A stretch of DNA of 32,344 bases from Deltaproteobacteria bacterium. Lineage in GTDB: Bacteria > Myxococcota_A > Polyangia > Polyangiales > Ga0077539. Where the stretch lies: positions 1-32,344 of the forward strand of contig JAUXYJ010000056.1 of the NCBI GenBank assembly GCA_030694465.1, read 5' to 3'. A program made the position numbers and the translations under genes. Shown here piece after piece: positions 23,906-32,205 of this stretch; positions within the stretch are counted from its first letter, which is position 1; each line of letters begins with the position of its first letter. Under the pieces are notes generated by a model, which did not search any database, was not told where the DNA came from, and saw only the letters and a list, made by a program, of their open reading frames with translations.

Positions 23906-26900
23906 ATGAAATTGGCTGATCGTTATCGCATGGACCGCCGCGTGGGAGAGGGGGGCGGAGGGGGCGTCTTCTTGGTGCGTGACCGACTCGCAGACGACGC
24001 GCTCATGGTGCTCAAGAGACTGCATTTGCACGCGCACGCGGGCGTCGCACAGTGGCTCGTGAACGAGTTTCAGGTGCTCGCGCAGCTGGATCTCCCGGCG
24101 GTCGCGCGTGTGTTTGACTTTGGTCTCGCTGAGCCCGACGCAGACGACCCCGGTGGGGCGTTTTTTACCCGCGAATTCGTAGACGGAGTGCCGCTTGACG
24201 AGGCGTTTCGCCGAGGGCCTCCGAGCGCCGCGAGGCTGGTGGAGCTCTTTGCGACGGCGGGAGAGACCCTGCGCGCGATGCACCGCGTCGGGGTCGTCCA
24301 CGGAGACCTCAAGCCAGCCAATTTGGTCGTGCCTCACGCAGGCGGTCGCGCCGCAGTAGTTCTCATTGATTTTGGTCTCGCCCACGGCGCGCTCGGCGCA
24401 GCAGAGCGGGTGCGCGGTGGGACCCTTGCGTTTATGCCTCCTGAGCGTTGTGCTAGGCTTTTAGCTGGCGAATCGCTCGATCCAGATCCCAGCGCTGACG
24501 TCTTTGCCCTCGCGCTGTCCCTGTTGTTCGTGCTCGGTCTAGAGAGCCCAGAGAGCCCAACGCCCGAGACTCTCAGAAGCAATCCAGAGTGGGTCGCCCT
24601 CGCCGAATTGGGCCGAGTGGGCGCGTCGCGTGACGCCAATCGACGGTTCGCGACCGCCGAGGACTTCGTCGCTGCGCTCTACCGTGCAGTGCCCAGCGCA
24701 GCTCCGATCGCCAGCGCGATGTCCCGTGTCGTCCTGCGACCCGAGGGCCGCGAGAGTGAGCTCGGGGTGCTGTTGGACCAAGTCGCGAGAAAGCTCATCC
24801 AGCGCGACGGAGGCGCCTCGGTTGTGCTCCTGACCGGCGAAGAGGGCTCTGGTCGCAGCACGCTCTTGCGCGAGCTCACGTGGCGCGCACAGCTCCGTGG
24901 TGTCCAGGTCCTTCATATCCAGGGAGAGCCTGGCGAGGGGCCCAGCGAGAGGCTCCGCCAAGGCGCACAAATTCTCAGTGGAATCAACGAGTTAGACTTA
25001 CTCCCTGATCCGCTCGTGGCCGCGCTGAGGCTCGCGCTGCGACCCGCGCCGGTGCTGTTGTTAGTCGACGATCTCGACCGCGCGGACGCACAGTTCATCT
25101 CGCTGCTGCGCTCGGTCGCGTATGGCTTTGAGGGCACCGAGCGCTTGCTCACCGTAGCCTCGGCGACGTCGCGTACGGACGCTGTGCTGCTCGCGCCACA
25201 ACGGGTCGTCGCGCTGGGTGAGCTCGACGAGAGCGCCGTGACCGCGCTGTGCCAACAGATCCTCGGCGCCGTCGAGCCCGGCGTCGTCGCCGCAGTGCGA
25301 GCGCGCACGAGCTCTCTCCCGCTCGCGGTGACCGAAATACTGCAGGCCCTCGCGCAGGTCGGCGCGGTGACCGCGGCGGATGTTCATCGCATCGAGCTGC
25401 CCCCCCGTGCGCAGGACCTCGCGCGCCGCCACGCCGCGTCGCTCACGCCCGAAGAGTGCCACGCGGTGGCTGCGGTGTACGCCCTCGGCGTGCCCGCGGA
25501 CCAAGCGGCCCTCGCGGCCATGTCTGTGTCTTCGCGTGCAACCGACCTCGCCCGCGCGCGCGGCGTCTTGGTGATGCGCGCAAACGCGACCCTCGTCGCG
25601 GCCAACCCAACCGTGGCAGTCGCTGCGGTCGATCGGCTCGATGAGCCCTCGCGAATGAAGCTCTTTCACGACGCGGCGGCGCACCTTGATGCGCGAGACG
25701 CCGCGCCCACCCAGCGCGCGTGGGCACACTTGCGTGCTGGCGATCTGTCCGCTGCGCTCGCCCAAGCGCGTCGCGCGGCGATCACCCTGCGCGCGTCGGG
25801 CGTCGGGCACGTGGGCGCTGCGCTCTTTCGCGCGATCCGTCAGGTCCAGGAAGACGTGGTTTCGTCAGAAGATTTGCTGATCGAAGCCGAGCTTGAGGCG
25901 GGCGCCGGAGACTATCAAGCTGCCATCGCGGTGGCGCGTCTCGCGAGTCGACGTCTGGACGCTACGCCGAGCGAAGTGCTCAAGGGGCTTCGTGTCGAAT
26001 GCAACGGGCTCGCACAAATCGGGCAGCTCAGTGAGGCGCGTGTGGGCTGCGAGCGTGGGCTCGCGCTCGCGACAGAGACCGACGATCACGTTGGATTTTT
26101 GCACGAGATCGCGCGAATTGACTTTGCCGAAGGCCAGTATGCCCGTGCCCGAATCGCGTGCGAGACCGCGATCGCTCGTACTCCCTCGGGCTCGATGAGC
26201 GCGCGACTCTCGTCGTTGGCGGGCCTGTGTGCGAGCTATGTCGGCGACGTCGCCGGGGCCTCTGAGCATCTCGAACGCGCGCTGGCGCTCTGGGCTGACA
26301 CGGACTCTCCACGCGAAGAAGCTGTCACCCTGGCCTACCTCGCGATCGCCCGAGATCGCGCAGGGGATCCAGCGGCAGCGCGTGCCATGTACGAGCGCGC
26401 GCTTGAGCGAGCGCGGGAGGGTGGCGACAGCGGTCAGATGGCATCGGCGAGGCTCAACCTCGCGTCGCTTCTCGAACAGCAGGGAGACCTCCCGGCGTCT
26501 CTCGATCACTTGGCCGCTGCAGAGAAGCTGGCGCGTCGCGCGGGGAGCGTGCGTGTGCTCTTGGGAGCGCAGCTTAACCTCGCGAGCCACATGCTCCGGT
26601 TGGGCTCGTACGAGCGCGCGTTGGCTGGGCTTCAGCAGGTGCTGCTTGACGCACGCGAGAGCGGCATGCGCATGATTATCGCGCACGCGCTGCAGGGCCT
26701 AGGGCTCGCACATGCGCGGCTGCGATCGTTTGATTTGGCGCTCAAAACCCTGGGCGAAGCGATCGCTGAGTTTCGCGCAACAGGCGACGAAGACGCTGCC
26801 TCCGACGCGACCCTTGACCTCATCGAGACGCTCCTCGATTGCGGCGACGGACCTCACGAGGCGAGGGCCGAAGAGCTTCTCTTGGAGCAGCCCGCACCCA

Positions 26901-28867
26901 CTGACGCGACCTCGCCGCAGACGCGCGCGAGGCTGGCGTTTTTGCGTGCGCGGATCTTGATGAACCGCGAAGACTTTCGCGCTGCATCGCGTGGCTTTGT
27001 GGCCGCGCTTGATGCGCTCGGTGACGAAAATCTATGGGAGCTCCGTGCCGCGATTCTCACGCGAAGGGCGACCTGTCACCAGGCCGCGGGAGCTGAGCTC
27101 CATGCGCGCAAAGACCGCGAGCAAGCCCTCGCAATCCTTGAGCAAATTGCCGTGACGCTCCCTCCCGATCTTCGCAGCGCGTTTTGGAGCGTCAGCGCCC
27201 GCGCACAGCTGCGGAGCGACCAGTTCGAAGCGTCCTCGCCCCAAGAGTCTTCGACGTCATCGCTCTCAGTCATGAACGTAGGGCTGTCGTCTCACGCTGC
27301 GACCGTCGCCGCGCAAGATCATCGCTTGATCTTGCTCATCGAGCTCTCTCGTCGTGTCAACGAAGCACGCACGTTGGACGCCGTCCTTGAGCAGACCACG
27401 CGCGCAGCCGCCGAGCTAACCAACGCCGAATCGGCGCTGGTCTTGCTGCTCGATGACAAGGGGGCTCTCACGCAGCGAGCGCTCTTGGGGCCCGAGGTCG
27501 CAGGCGAGCAGTTCTCGCGCTCAATCGCCGAGAGCGCGCTGATTGACGGCGAGGTGTTGGCCTCGCACAACGCGCAAAAAGACCAGAGATTCAGCGATTT
27601 TCGCTCGGTCCACGAGCGCGAAATGGGCGCCGTCGCGGCGGTCCCGATCCGCGCCCGCGGTCGCACGCTCGGAGTGCTCTACATCGAGAATCGGCATCGC
27701 CGCGCGCGCTGGACGTCGCTGGACGTGAGCCTCTTGCGCACGTTCGCAGAGCAAGCGGGCACTGCGGCCGAGCGTGCGACATTGATCGAGCAGCTTGAGA
27801 GCCGCACGCACGAGCTTGAGGTCGCGCGGCGCGAGATCGAGCACCTGCTCGCAGAGCGCACTGCAGAGCTCGCGACGACTCGCGAGTCTCTCGCGCGGGC
27901 CGAAGAAGCGCTGCGCACACGGTTTACGCCGCAGGGCATGGTGGCCACGAGCGAGTCCATGCGCAGAGTGCTGTCCATCGTCGAGCGTGTGCGCGACGCG
28001 GACGTCCCGGTTGTGATCGAGGGGGAGAGCGGTACGGGCAAAGAGCTCATCGCGCGTGCGCTGCATTTTACGGGGTCGCGCTCGACGGGGCCCTTTGTGG
28101 TCGTGCACTGCGGCGCGATCCCCGAGACCCTCATGGAGAGCGAGCTCTTTGGTCACGTGAAGGGCGCTTTTACCGGCGCCGATCGCGACCGCAAGGGGCT
28201 GCTCGCGAGCGCAAACAAGGGCACCGTGGTCTTTGACGAAATCGCAGATATGTCTGCAAAAATGCAGGTAGAGTTGCTGCGTGTGATCCAGGATCGAAAG
28301 ATCCGCCCCGTGGGCGCCGAGGCCGAAGAGTCCATCGATGTGCGCATCATCGCGATCAGCAATCAGCCCTTGCTGGACCTCGTCGCGGCCGGAAAAATTC
28401 GCGAAGATTTGTTCTATCGCTTGTCTGTTGTGACGCTGCGGTTGCCGCCGCTGCGTGAGCGCGCCGAAGAGATCCCTGCGCTCGCGAGCATGATCTTGGC
28501 GCGCTGTGCAGAAGAGCACGGCATGGCGCGCAAGAGGCTCACCCGCGACGCGCTCGACCGGCTTGTTCATAGCCCTTGGCCTGGCAACGTACGGCAGCTA
28601 CGTCATTCGCTTGAGAGCGCCGCGGTGCTCGTCGACGGGGACGTGATTGACGCTGCTGCGCTCGCGCTGAGCGAGCCACGTGAGCGCACGAGCGTGTCGC
28701 TGGTGCCGCCTACCGCGCTGTCGATTCGCAAGGCCAGCGAGCGCCAACGCATCCTGGATGCTCTCGAAGAGTGCGACTGGAACAAAGTCAAAGCCGCGAA
28801 GCTCTTGGGCCTGCCGCGGCGGACGCTCTACCGGCGCTTGAGCGAGCACAACCTTCTCGATCCGTGA
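23906..28867 (+). CDS. Fusion regulator: Ser/Thr kinase - ATPase - TPR - GAF - sigma-54 activator - Fis HTH
   Basis: A predicted 1653-residue cytoplasmic regulator whose ATG has GGAG 8 bases upstream. Order of domains: Ser/Thr kinase (1-270) with Gly loop GEGGGGG (14-20), Lys37, HGDLKPAN (132-139; Gly replaces Arg of HRD) and DFG (155-157). Next is a STAND/AAA-like ATPase with a Walker A-like GEEGSGRS (311-318; Arg in place of the usual Lys) and Walker B LLLVDDLDRAD (Asp388, Asp389). Helical TPR-like repeats cover about 600-1080 and a GAF domain about 1145-1290. A coiled coil 'LESRTHELEVARREIEHLLAERTAEL' follows. The sigma-54 activator core has GESGTGKE (1373-1380), GAFTGA (1420-1425) and VVFDEIAD. 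A Fis-type HTH (about 1611-1653) ends the chain ('KAAKLLGLPRRTLYRRL'). The first half resembles PknK-type regulators; the second is NtrC-like without a receiver domain. It probably senses a ligand and kinase state and switches on sigma-54 promoters, perhaps the one just downstream. Confidence 0.93.
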   Translation: MKLADRYRMDRRVGEGGGGGVFLVRDRLADDALMVLKRLHLHAHAGVAQWLVNEFQVLAQLDLPAVARVFDFGLAEPDADDPGGAFFTREFVDGVPLDEAFRRGPPSAARLVELFATAGETLRAMHRVGVVHGDLKPANLVVPHAGGRAAVVLIDFGLAHGALGAAERVRGGTLAFMPPERCARLLAGESLDPDPSADVFALALSLLFVLGLESPESPTPETLRSNPEWVALAELGRVGASRDANRRFATAEDFVAALYRAVPSAAPIASAMSRVVLRPEGRESELGVLLDQVARKLIQRDGGASVVLLTGEEGSGRSTLLRELTWRAQLRGVQVLHIQGEPGEGPSERLRQGAQILSGINELDLLPDPLVAALRLALRPAPVLLLVDDLDRADAQFISLLRSVAYGFEGTERLLTVASATSRTDAVLLAPQRVVALGELDESAVTALCQQILGAVEPGVVAAVRARTSSLPLAVTEILQALAQVGAVTAADVHRIELPPRAQDLARRHAASLTPEECHAVAAVYALGVPADQAALAAMSVSSRATDLARARGVLVMRANATLVAANPTVAVAAVDRLDEPSRMKLFHDAAAHLDARDAAPTQRAWAHLRAGDLSAALAQARRAAITLRASGVGHVGAALFRAIRQVQEDVVSSEDLLIEAELEAGAGDYQAAIAVARLASRRLDATPSEVLKGLRVECNGLAQIGQLSEARVGCERGLALATETDDHVGFLHEIARIDFAEGQYARARIACETAIARTPSGSMSARLSSLAGLCASYVGDVAGASEHLERALALWADTDSPREEAVTLAYLAIARDRAGDPAAARAMYERALERAREGGDSGQMASARLNLASLLEQQGDLPASLDHLAAAEKLARRAGSVRVLLGAQLNLASHMLRLGSYERALAGLQQVLLDARESGMRMIIAHALQGLGLAHARLRSFDLALKTLGEAIAEFRATGDEDAASDATLDLIETLLDCGDGPHEARAEELLLEQPAPTDATSPQTRARLAFLRARILMNREDFRAASRGFVAALDALGDENLWELRAAILTRRATCHQAAGAELHARKDREQALAILEQIAVTLPPDLRSAFWSVSARAQLRSDQFEASSPQESSTSSLSVMNVGLSSHAATVAAQDHRLILLIELSRRVNEARTLDAVLEQTTRAAAELTNAESALVLLLDDKGALTQRALLGPEVAGEQFSRSIAESALIDGEVLASHNAQKDQRFSDFRSVHEREMGAVAAVPIRARGRTLGVLYIENRHRRARWTSLDVSLLRTFAEQAGTAAERATLIEQLESRTHELEVARREIEHLLAERTAELATTRESLARAEEALRTRFTPQGMVATSESMRRVLSIVERVRDADVPVVIEGESGTGKELIARALHFTGSRSTGPFVVVHCGAIPETLMESELFGHVKGAFTGADRDRKGLLASANKGTVVFDEIADMSAKMQVELLRVIQDRKIRPVGAEAEESIDVRIIAISNQPLLDLVAAGKIREDLFYRLSVVTLRLPPLRERAEEIPALASMILARCAEEHGMARKRLTRDALDRLVHSPWPGNVRQLRHSLESAAVLVDGDVIDAAALALSEPRERTSVSLVPPTALSIRKASERQRILDALEECDWNKVKAAKLLGLPRRTLYRRLSEHNLLDP

Positions 28868-28950
28868 GCGTGCCAGGCGTAAATTCGCTGTGCCGTTGTG
28901 TGTCAGAGAGGGAGCGCTCGGGCCCGCGGTGTCTTGAGGGTCGGTAGAAA

Positions 28951-28959
28951 TGCTATGAT
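28951..28959 (+). promoter_or_regulatory. Extended -10 promoter element (TGC-TATGAT)
   Basis: TGCTATGAT fits the extended -10 pattern TGNTATAAT with one mismatch and lies in an unusually AT-rich patch. No good -35 was found at the normal distance, which extended -10 promoters can lack. Transcription would start near 28966, inside the CCATGG dyad, and read into the lipoprotein gene at 29090. Confidence 0.4.
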
Positions 28960-28962
28960 TTT

Positions 28963-28979
28963 CCATGGTTTAGCCATGG
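28963..28979. promoter_or_regulatory. Perfect dyad CCATGG-TTTAG-CCATGG (candidate operator)
   Basis: Two CCATGG hexamers, each self-complementary, are separated by 5 bases and together form a 17-base inverted (and direct) repeat. The dyad lies just after the extended -10 element and overlaps the first three bases of the -24 element of the sigma-54 match. Position and symmetry suggest a binding site for a dimeric regulator that could block or switch between the two promoters. It could also form an RNA hairpin in a transcript started upstream. Confidence 0.45.
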
Positions 28980-28992
28980 CACACTCTATGCT
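28977..28992 (+). promoter_or_regulatory. Candidate sigma-54 (-24/-12) promoter
   Basis: TGGCACACTCTATGCT matches TGGCACRN4TTGCW with a single mismatch (A for the first T of TTGC), and the GG (28978-28979) and GC (28990-28991) are exactly 12 bases apart as required. The predicted start of transcription is near 29003, leaving a leader of about 87 bases before GTG 29090. It lies directly behind the gene for a sigma-54 activator, which supports a functional link. A one-mismatch match would be expected about twice by chance on both strands of a window this size, but rarely in an intergenic gap in the right orientation. Confidence 0.55.
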
Positions 28993-29089
28993 TTATTGAA
29001 TGCGGCTCTCCATCCGCTGCCTCTGTGTGAGGCCGGATTCAGCGCGTGACTCTCTACGATGCTCGCTCCCGTGGGCTGAGGACAGACCC

Positions 29090-29569
29090 GTGAAACTTCG
29101 AAAAGCACTCCTCGTAGGACTCTGCGCGCTGGGCATGAGCGGCTGTCTCTGGCGTCCTCCTGTGATCCCTCCTCTGGGTGTTCCCACGATCGACGCGGGG
29201 CTTGGCAACACACCCGACGCCACGCGTGGCGAGGACAGCGGAACCCAAACCAGCTTCGAGGCCGCATGTGCGGACGCCGCTCGTCGAAACGACGGCTCGG
29301 TTCCCGCGACGGTCACACTGAATGACGGCCGCGTGGTCCCCTGCGGCGCCACCGTGGACGCGAGCGCACCGCAAGACGCGAGCGCACCGCAAGACGTTGC
29401 GGACGACGCCAGCGACGCCAGCGAGCCTGACGCGGGTGACTCTAGCGACGCCAGCGACGCAAGTGAGCCTGACGCGTTTGACGCGAGTGACGCCACAGAC
29501 GCGAGTGACGCCACAGACCCGAGTGATGCAAGTGAACCTGAGGCGGGTGACCCAGCACGCGATTCGTAG
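29090..29569 (+). CDS. Small lipoprotein with Asp/Ser/Ala-repeat tail
   Basis: A predicted 159-residue lipoprotein. The GTG at 29090 is chosen because GAGGA lies 8 bases upstream and because the product begins with a clean signal peptide, MKLRKALLVGLCALGMSGC (lipid Cys19); an ATG at 29000 would bury this signal. A short Pro-rich part (PPVIPPLGVPTIDAG) follows, then about 40 ordinary residues with two more Cys. From about residue 88 there is a low-complexity tail of Asp, Ala, Ser and Glu ('DASDASEPDAGDSSDASDAS'), encoded by repeated 18-base units. It is acidic and probably disordered at the cell surface. It is the first gene after the sigma-54-like promoter. No family is recognised. Confidence 0.75.
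   Translation: MKLRKALLVGLCALGMSGCLWRPPVIPPLGVPTIDAGLGNTPDATRGEDSGTQTSFEAACADAARRNDGSVPATVTLNDGRVVPCGATVDASAPQDASAPQDVADDASDASEPDAGDSSDASDASEPDAFDASDATDASDATDPSDASEPEAGDPARDS
29357..29392 (+). repeat. 18-base tandem duplication within the lipoprotein gene
   Basis: Two perfect copies of an 18-base unit (GACGCGAGCGCACCGCAA) lie head to tail at 29357-29374 and 29375-29392 and encode DASAPQ twice. Being a multiple of three, length changes here keep the frame, so the tail can grow or shrink by slippage. Confidence 0.85.
29480..29515 (+). repeat. Second 18-base tandem duplication in the same tail
   Basis: Two perfect copies of GACGCGAGTGACGCCACA lie at 29480-29497 and 29498-29515 and encode DASDAT twice, within a longer run of degenerate Asp-Ala-Ser units. 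In-frame variation between strains is likely. Confidence 0.85.
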
Positions 29570-29721
29570 CGAGCGGTGAGGCTCGGGTGCTCGGCGCTGG
29601 ATTGCACATCGAAGCGTTGCTACACCGAGCGACGTAGACCGCAGTGCGCTTCGCTGAGACCCCGCGTACCCAAAGCTTGGTCACACGTGTCACAGTACGC
29701 GTGCGCAACAGAGGACGCTTT

Positions 29722-30210
29722 ATGCTGAGTGAGCAACGCAGGGCGATGGACAGCCGAGATACGGTGATTTGGCAGCGAATTTATAGAGCCATCGCGCTGG
29801 TCGTCACGGTGCTCTCGTGTGCAGGGTGCCCTCCCGGCGCCGTGCCGCCGATCGATGGCGGGCGCACCTGCTCAAACGTCGCCGAGTGCAACCCGAGCGG
29901 CGCGACCTGTGGCGTGATCGTTGACTGTGTCTTGGGCTATTGTGCGACCAGCACGATCGTCCGCGCATGTGCAGACGGCGGTGGCCTCGGAAGCGACGCG
30001 GGCGGGGACACCTGCTTCGTCAGTGAAGACTGCAACCCACCTGGCGCCTGTGGACCCATCATCGCTTGTGTGAACTATCAGTGCGATCGCGGCGGTCCAC
30101 GCATCACGGTTCCCTGTGTCTCAGACGCCGGGATGTCCTCTGTGGATGCCAACCCGGGCGCGGACTCTTCGAGCGACGTAGCTGCGCAAGACGCATCGGG
30201 CGATAACTAG
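29722..30210 (+). CDS. Small exported protein with two Cys-rich repeat modules
   Basis: A predicted 162-residue protein. The ATG at 29722 has GAGGA 7 bases upstream; the ATG at 29746 also works. A hydrophobic signal 'IYRAIALVVTVLSCAGC' ends at a lipobox-like stretch; the lipid Cys could be 33 or 36. Two similar Cys modules follow: C-x5-C-N-P-x4-C-G-x4-C-x4-C ('CSNVAECNPSGATCGVIVDC') and C-x5-C-N-P-x3-C-G-x4-C-x4-C ('CFVSEDCNPPGACGPIIAC'). This implies two disulfide-bonded mini-domains, of a kind common in myxobacterial surface lipoproteins. The tail is again Asp/Ser/Ala-rich. The gap before it (152 bases) holds an ACACGTGT palindrome near 29693 but no clear promoter, so it may be read from upstream. 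Confidence 0.7.
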   Translation: MLSEQRRAMDSRDTVIWQRIYRAIALVVTVLSCAGCPPGAVPPIDGGRTCSNVAECNPSGATCGVIVDCVLGYCATSTIVRACADGGGLGSDAGGDTCFVSEDCNPPGACGPIIACVNYQCDRGGPRITVPCVSDAGMSSVDANPGADSSSDVAAQDASGDN

Positions 30211-30239
30211 TTTTTGCTGAGAAAACACAGGTCGATTCA

Positions 30240-30980
30240 ATGTGGCTCAACCTCGCGCTGCCGACTTGGCTCACCATCGTCTCGACGGTGTTCTTTCTTG
30301 TCCTTGAGCGCGTAGCCCCAGGGCGAGAGCTGCCCAAGGTCCGCGGCTGGTACCTGCGCGCCCTCGCGTTTAACCTCGTGCAATTGCTCATCACGCTCGG
30401 GCTCAACCGCGTGTGGAAGTCGCTGTTCTCGGGCGGCTCACTCTTGCATCTCGCGCACCTTGAGCGCCCGTGGCTCGAGGGGCTCATCGCGTGGCTGGTG
30501 GGCACGTTTTTCTTTTACTGGTGGCACCGACTGCGACACGCGAATGGCTTTTGGGCTGTGTTTCACCAGCTCCATCACTCGCCTGCGCGGATCGAAGTCG
30601 CCACCTCGTTCTACAAGCACCCCGTCGAGATCTTCGTCGACGCGGCGCTCGCAGCGGTTGTCTTGTACCCCCTCCTCGGCGTCTCGCTGGGCGGCGCCTT
30701 CTGGAACAACTTCTTCGCCGCGACCGGTGAGTACCTCTACCACGGCAATTTTCGCTCGCCGCGCTGGCTGCGGTACTTCGTCCAGACTCCCGAGCTGCAC
30801 TCGATCCATCACCAGCTCGACGTGCACCGCTACAACTTCTCAGACCTCACGCTCTGGGACCGCCTGTTTGGCACCTACAAAGACACGACGGACTTCGTCG
30901 CCGAGTGCGGGTTTCCGCGCGACAACGAGCGCTACGTCAAAGACATGCTGCTCTTTCGCGACGTGTACGACCGACCTTGA
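30240..30980 (+). CDS. Fatty acid hydroxylase / sterol desaturase family membrane protein
   Basis: A predicted 246-residue integral membrane di-iron enzyme. The histidine boxes of the superfamily are all present: HRLRH (96-100), HQLHH (109-113), His168 in YLYHGNF, and HSIHH (187-191) with His196. Membrane segments lie at about 8-24, 40-58, 78-95 and 130-155. Members hydroxylate or desaturate lipids such as sterols, fatty acids, carotenoids or ether lipids, using O2 and electrons from a separate donor; the substrate cannot be read here. It starts 29 bases after the Cys-module gene, so the two are probably co-transcribed, and both may belong to the unit driven from 28951-28992. It converges on the LysM gene with 27 bases between stops. 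Confidence 0.9.
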   Translation: MWLNLALPTWLTIVSTVFFLVLERVAPGRELPKVRGWYLRALAFNLVQLLITLGLNRVWKSLFSGGSLLHLAHLERPWLEGLIAWLVGTFFFYWWHRLRHANGFWAVFHQLHHSPARIEVATSFYKHPVEIFVDAALAAVVLYPLLGVSLGGAFWNNFFAATGEYLYHGNFRSPRWLRYFVQTPELHSIHHQLDVHRYNFSDLTLWDRLFGTYKDTTDFVAECGFPRDNERYVKDMLLFRDVYDRP

Positions 30981-31007
30981 TCGTCGCAATCGATCTTGCA
31001 AAAACAC

Positions 31008-32045
31008 TCACGGAGTGGTCGGCGCAGCGCTCGGTGTCCCGCTGCTTGGTGGGCCCGGAGCGTCGTCGTCGTTGTCCTCGACCGTCGTCGCCTCACGCAC
31101 ACGTTGGTTGTCCTGCGCGACGTCCTCAACGCTCTCGTCTTCGCCGCCTCCCGCAGGAGGAGCCACCGGAGGCTGGCCCACCACGGGCGGATGCCCATCG
31201 CGTCCATACTGCGGCCGCTGGCCTGGGCGAGACCAGTCAACCCACGCGGCAGACTCGCTGCGCACATCCATGTGGACAAACACGCTCCGTGGATAAAACC
31301 CGCAGCCAGTCTGCGGGAGCGTGCGACAAAAATCTCGCAGCACGCGGTTGGGCACTCCCTCGACGCGCATGTCCATCGCGTGCCCGACGTTATGGTTCGA
31401 GTGCGCGGTCCACTGCCCACGCCGAAACGGTCGATACCCCGAGATCACATGGACGCGACGGCCGCCAAAGTGATCCGACACCTGCGCCAATAGCCTGAGC
31501 AAACGCGGGTGAATCGTGTGCGTGCGGCCATCTCCGTAGCGCAAAAAATGGCGCATGCGGTTGAGCCCCGTGTTGGTCACGCGGCGGAGGCTCACGCTCA
31601 TCTGTTCGCCCGTGGACTCTCGCACAAGGCGCACATAGCCCTGGATGCTCGGGCGGCCCCAGCGCCCTCCTCCGGAGCGCCCAGCGATCCCGCCGTTGCG
31701 TCCGTTGGATGCCACCCGCGATGAGTTGGTCGCGTGGGCTTGCACAGGGGGCGATGCGTGCATGGTGGGCACGGGCGTGCCGCCGAGGCTGCGCACGACC
31801 TCGTCGCTCACCTCGTTGGGCAATCTCAGCCGCTGACCGTTGCGCAGCGCGTAGGGCGGGACGAGATGATTGCGCTCAATCAGCGACGCGGACGAGACGT
31901 GAAGGGCCAGCGCGATCTCTGAGACGGTGTCTCCGCGTGCCACGATGTAGTGCCGACCGTCGATGCGTTGTGCCTCGCAGGGGACGGCGAGGAGGGTCAA
32001 CGTGAGGGCCGAGGCGAGCGTGAGACCGTGAGATAAAACGCGCAT
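31008..32045 (-). CDS. Exported LysM and peptidase M15-like (DUF882/VanX-type) cell-wall protein
   Basis: A predicted 345-residue exported protein. The ATG at 32045 is chosen because it gives a proper signal peptide (MRVLSHGLTLASALTLTLLA, cut near CEAQ); earlier in-frame starts add 72 unlikely residues. A LysM domain covers about 32-76 (HYIVARGDTVSEIALALHVS), which binds peptidoglycan. After a Gly/Arg/Ser linker comes a peptidase M15_2-like domain (about 175-265): 'VHVISGYRP', SNHNVGHAMDMRV with His218 and Asp225, and FVHMD with His258, the expected zinc ligands; Cys240 and Cys248 may pair. It probably cleaves peptide cross-links or stems in peptidoglycan. The tail is Pro/Gly/acidic and disordered. 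Its relation to the exported amidase at 21438-22244 is functional, not an operon. Confidence 0.9.
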   Translation of the reverse strand: MRVLSHGLTLASALTLTLLAVPCEAQRIDGRHYIVARGDTVSEIALALHVSSASLIERNHLVPPYALRNGQRLRLPNEVSDEVVRSLGGTPVPTMHASPPVQAHATNSSRVASNGRNGGIAGRSGGGRWGRPSIQGYVRLVRESTGEQMSVSLRRVTNTGLNRMRHFLRYGDGRTHTIHPRLLRLLAQVSDHFGGRRVHVISGYRPFRRGQWTAHSNHNVGHAMDMRVEGVPNRVLRDFCRTLPQTGCGFYPRSVFVHMDVRSESAAWVDWSRPGQRPQYGRDGHPPVVGQPPVAPPAGGGEDESVEDVAQDNQRVREATTVEDNDDDAPGPPSSGTPSAAPTTP

Positions 32046-32205
32046 GGGTAAAGACGTACAGACCGCGATGACAGAGGGACCGGCAGAGGTGCGGCGATCC
32101 AGAAATGAGGCCGAAAGACTGACCGAAACCACCGCGTTGTGCCACTGCCAACGAAGGGCATCGGTACAATCGGGTGACAGAACGCGCCCAAGAACGCCGT
32201 AAAAG

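Noticed and set aside
27521..28570. Long open frame on the minus strand (349 codons)
   Set aside because: Antisense to the conserved sigma-54 activator core, with no recognisable domain of its own.
29340..29560. Regular short repeats that might suggest a CRISPR array
   Set aside because: Units are 18 bases, directly adjacent, in frame and encode an Asp-Ala-Ser tail; there are no spacers.
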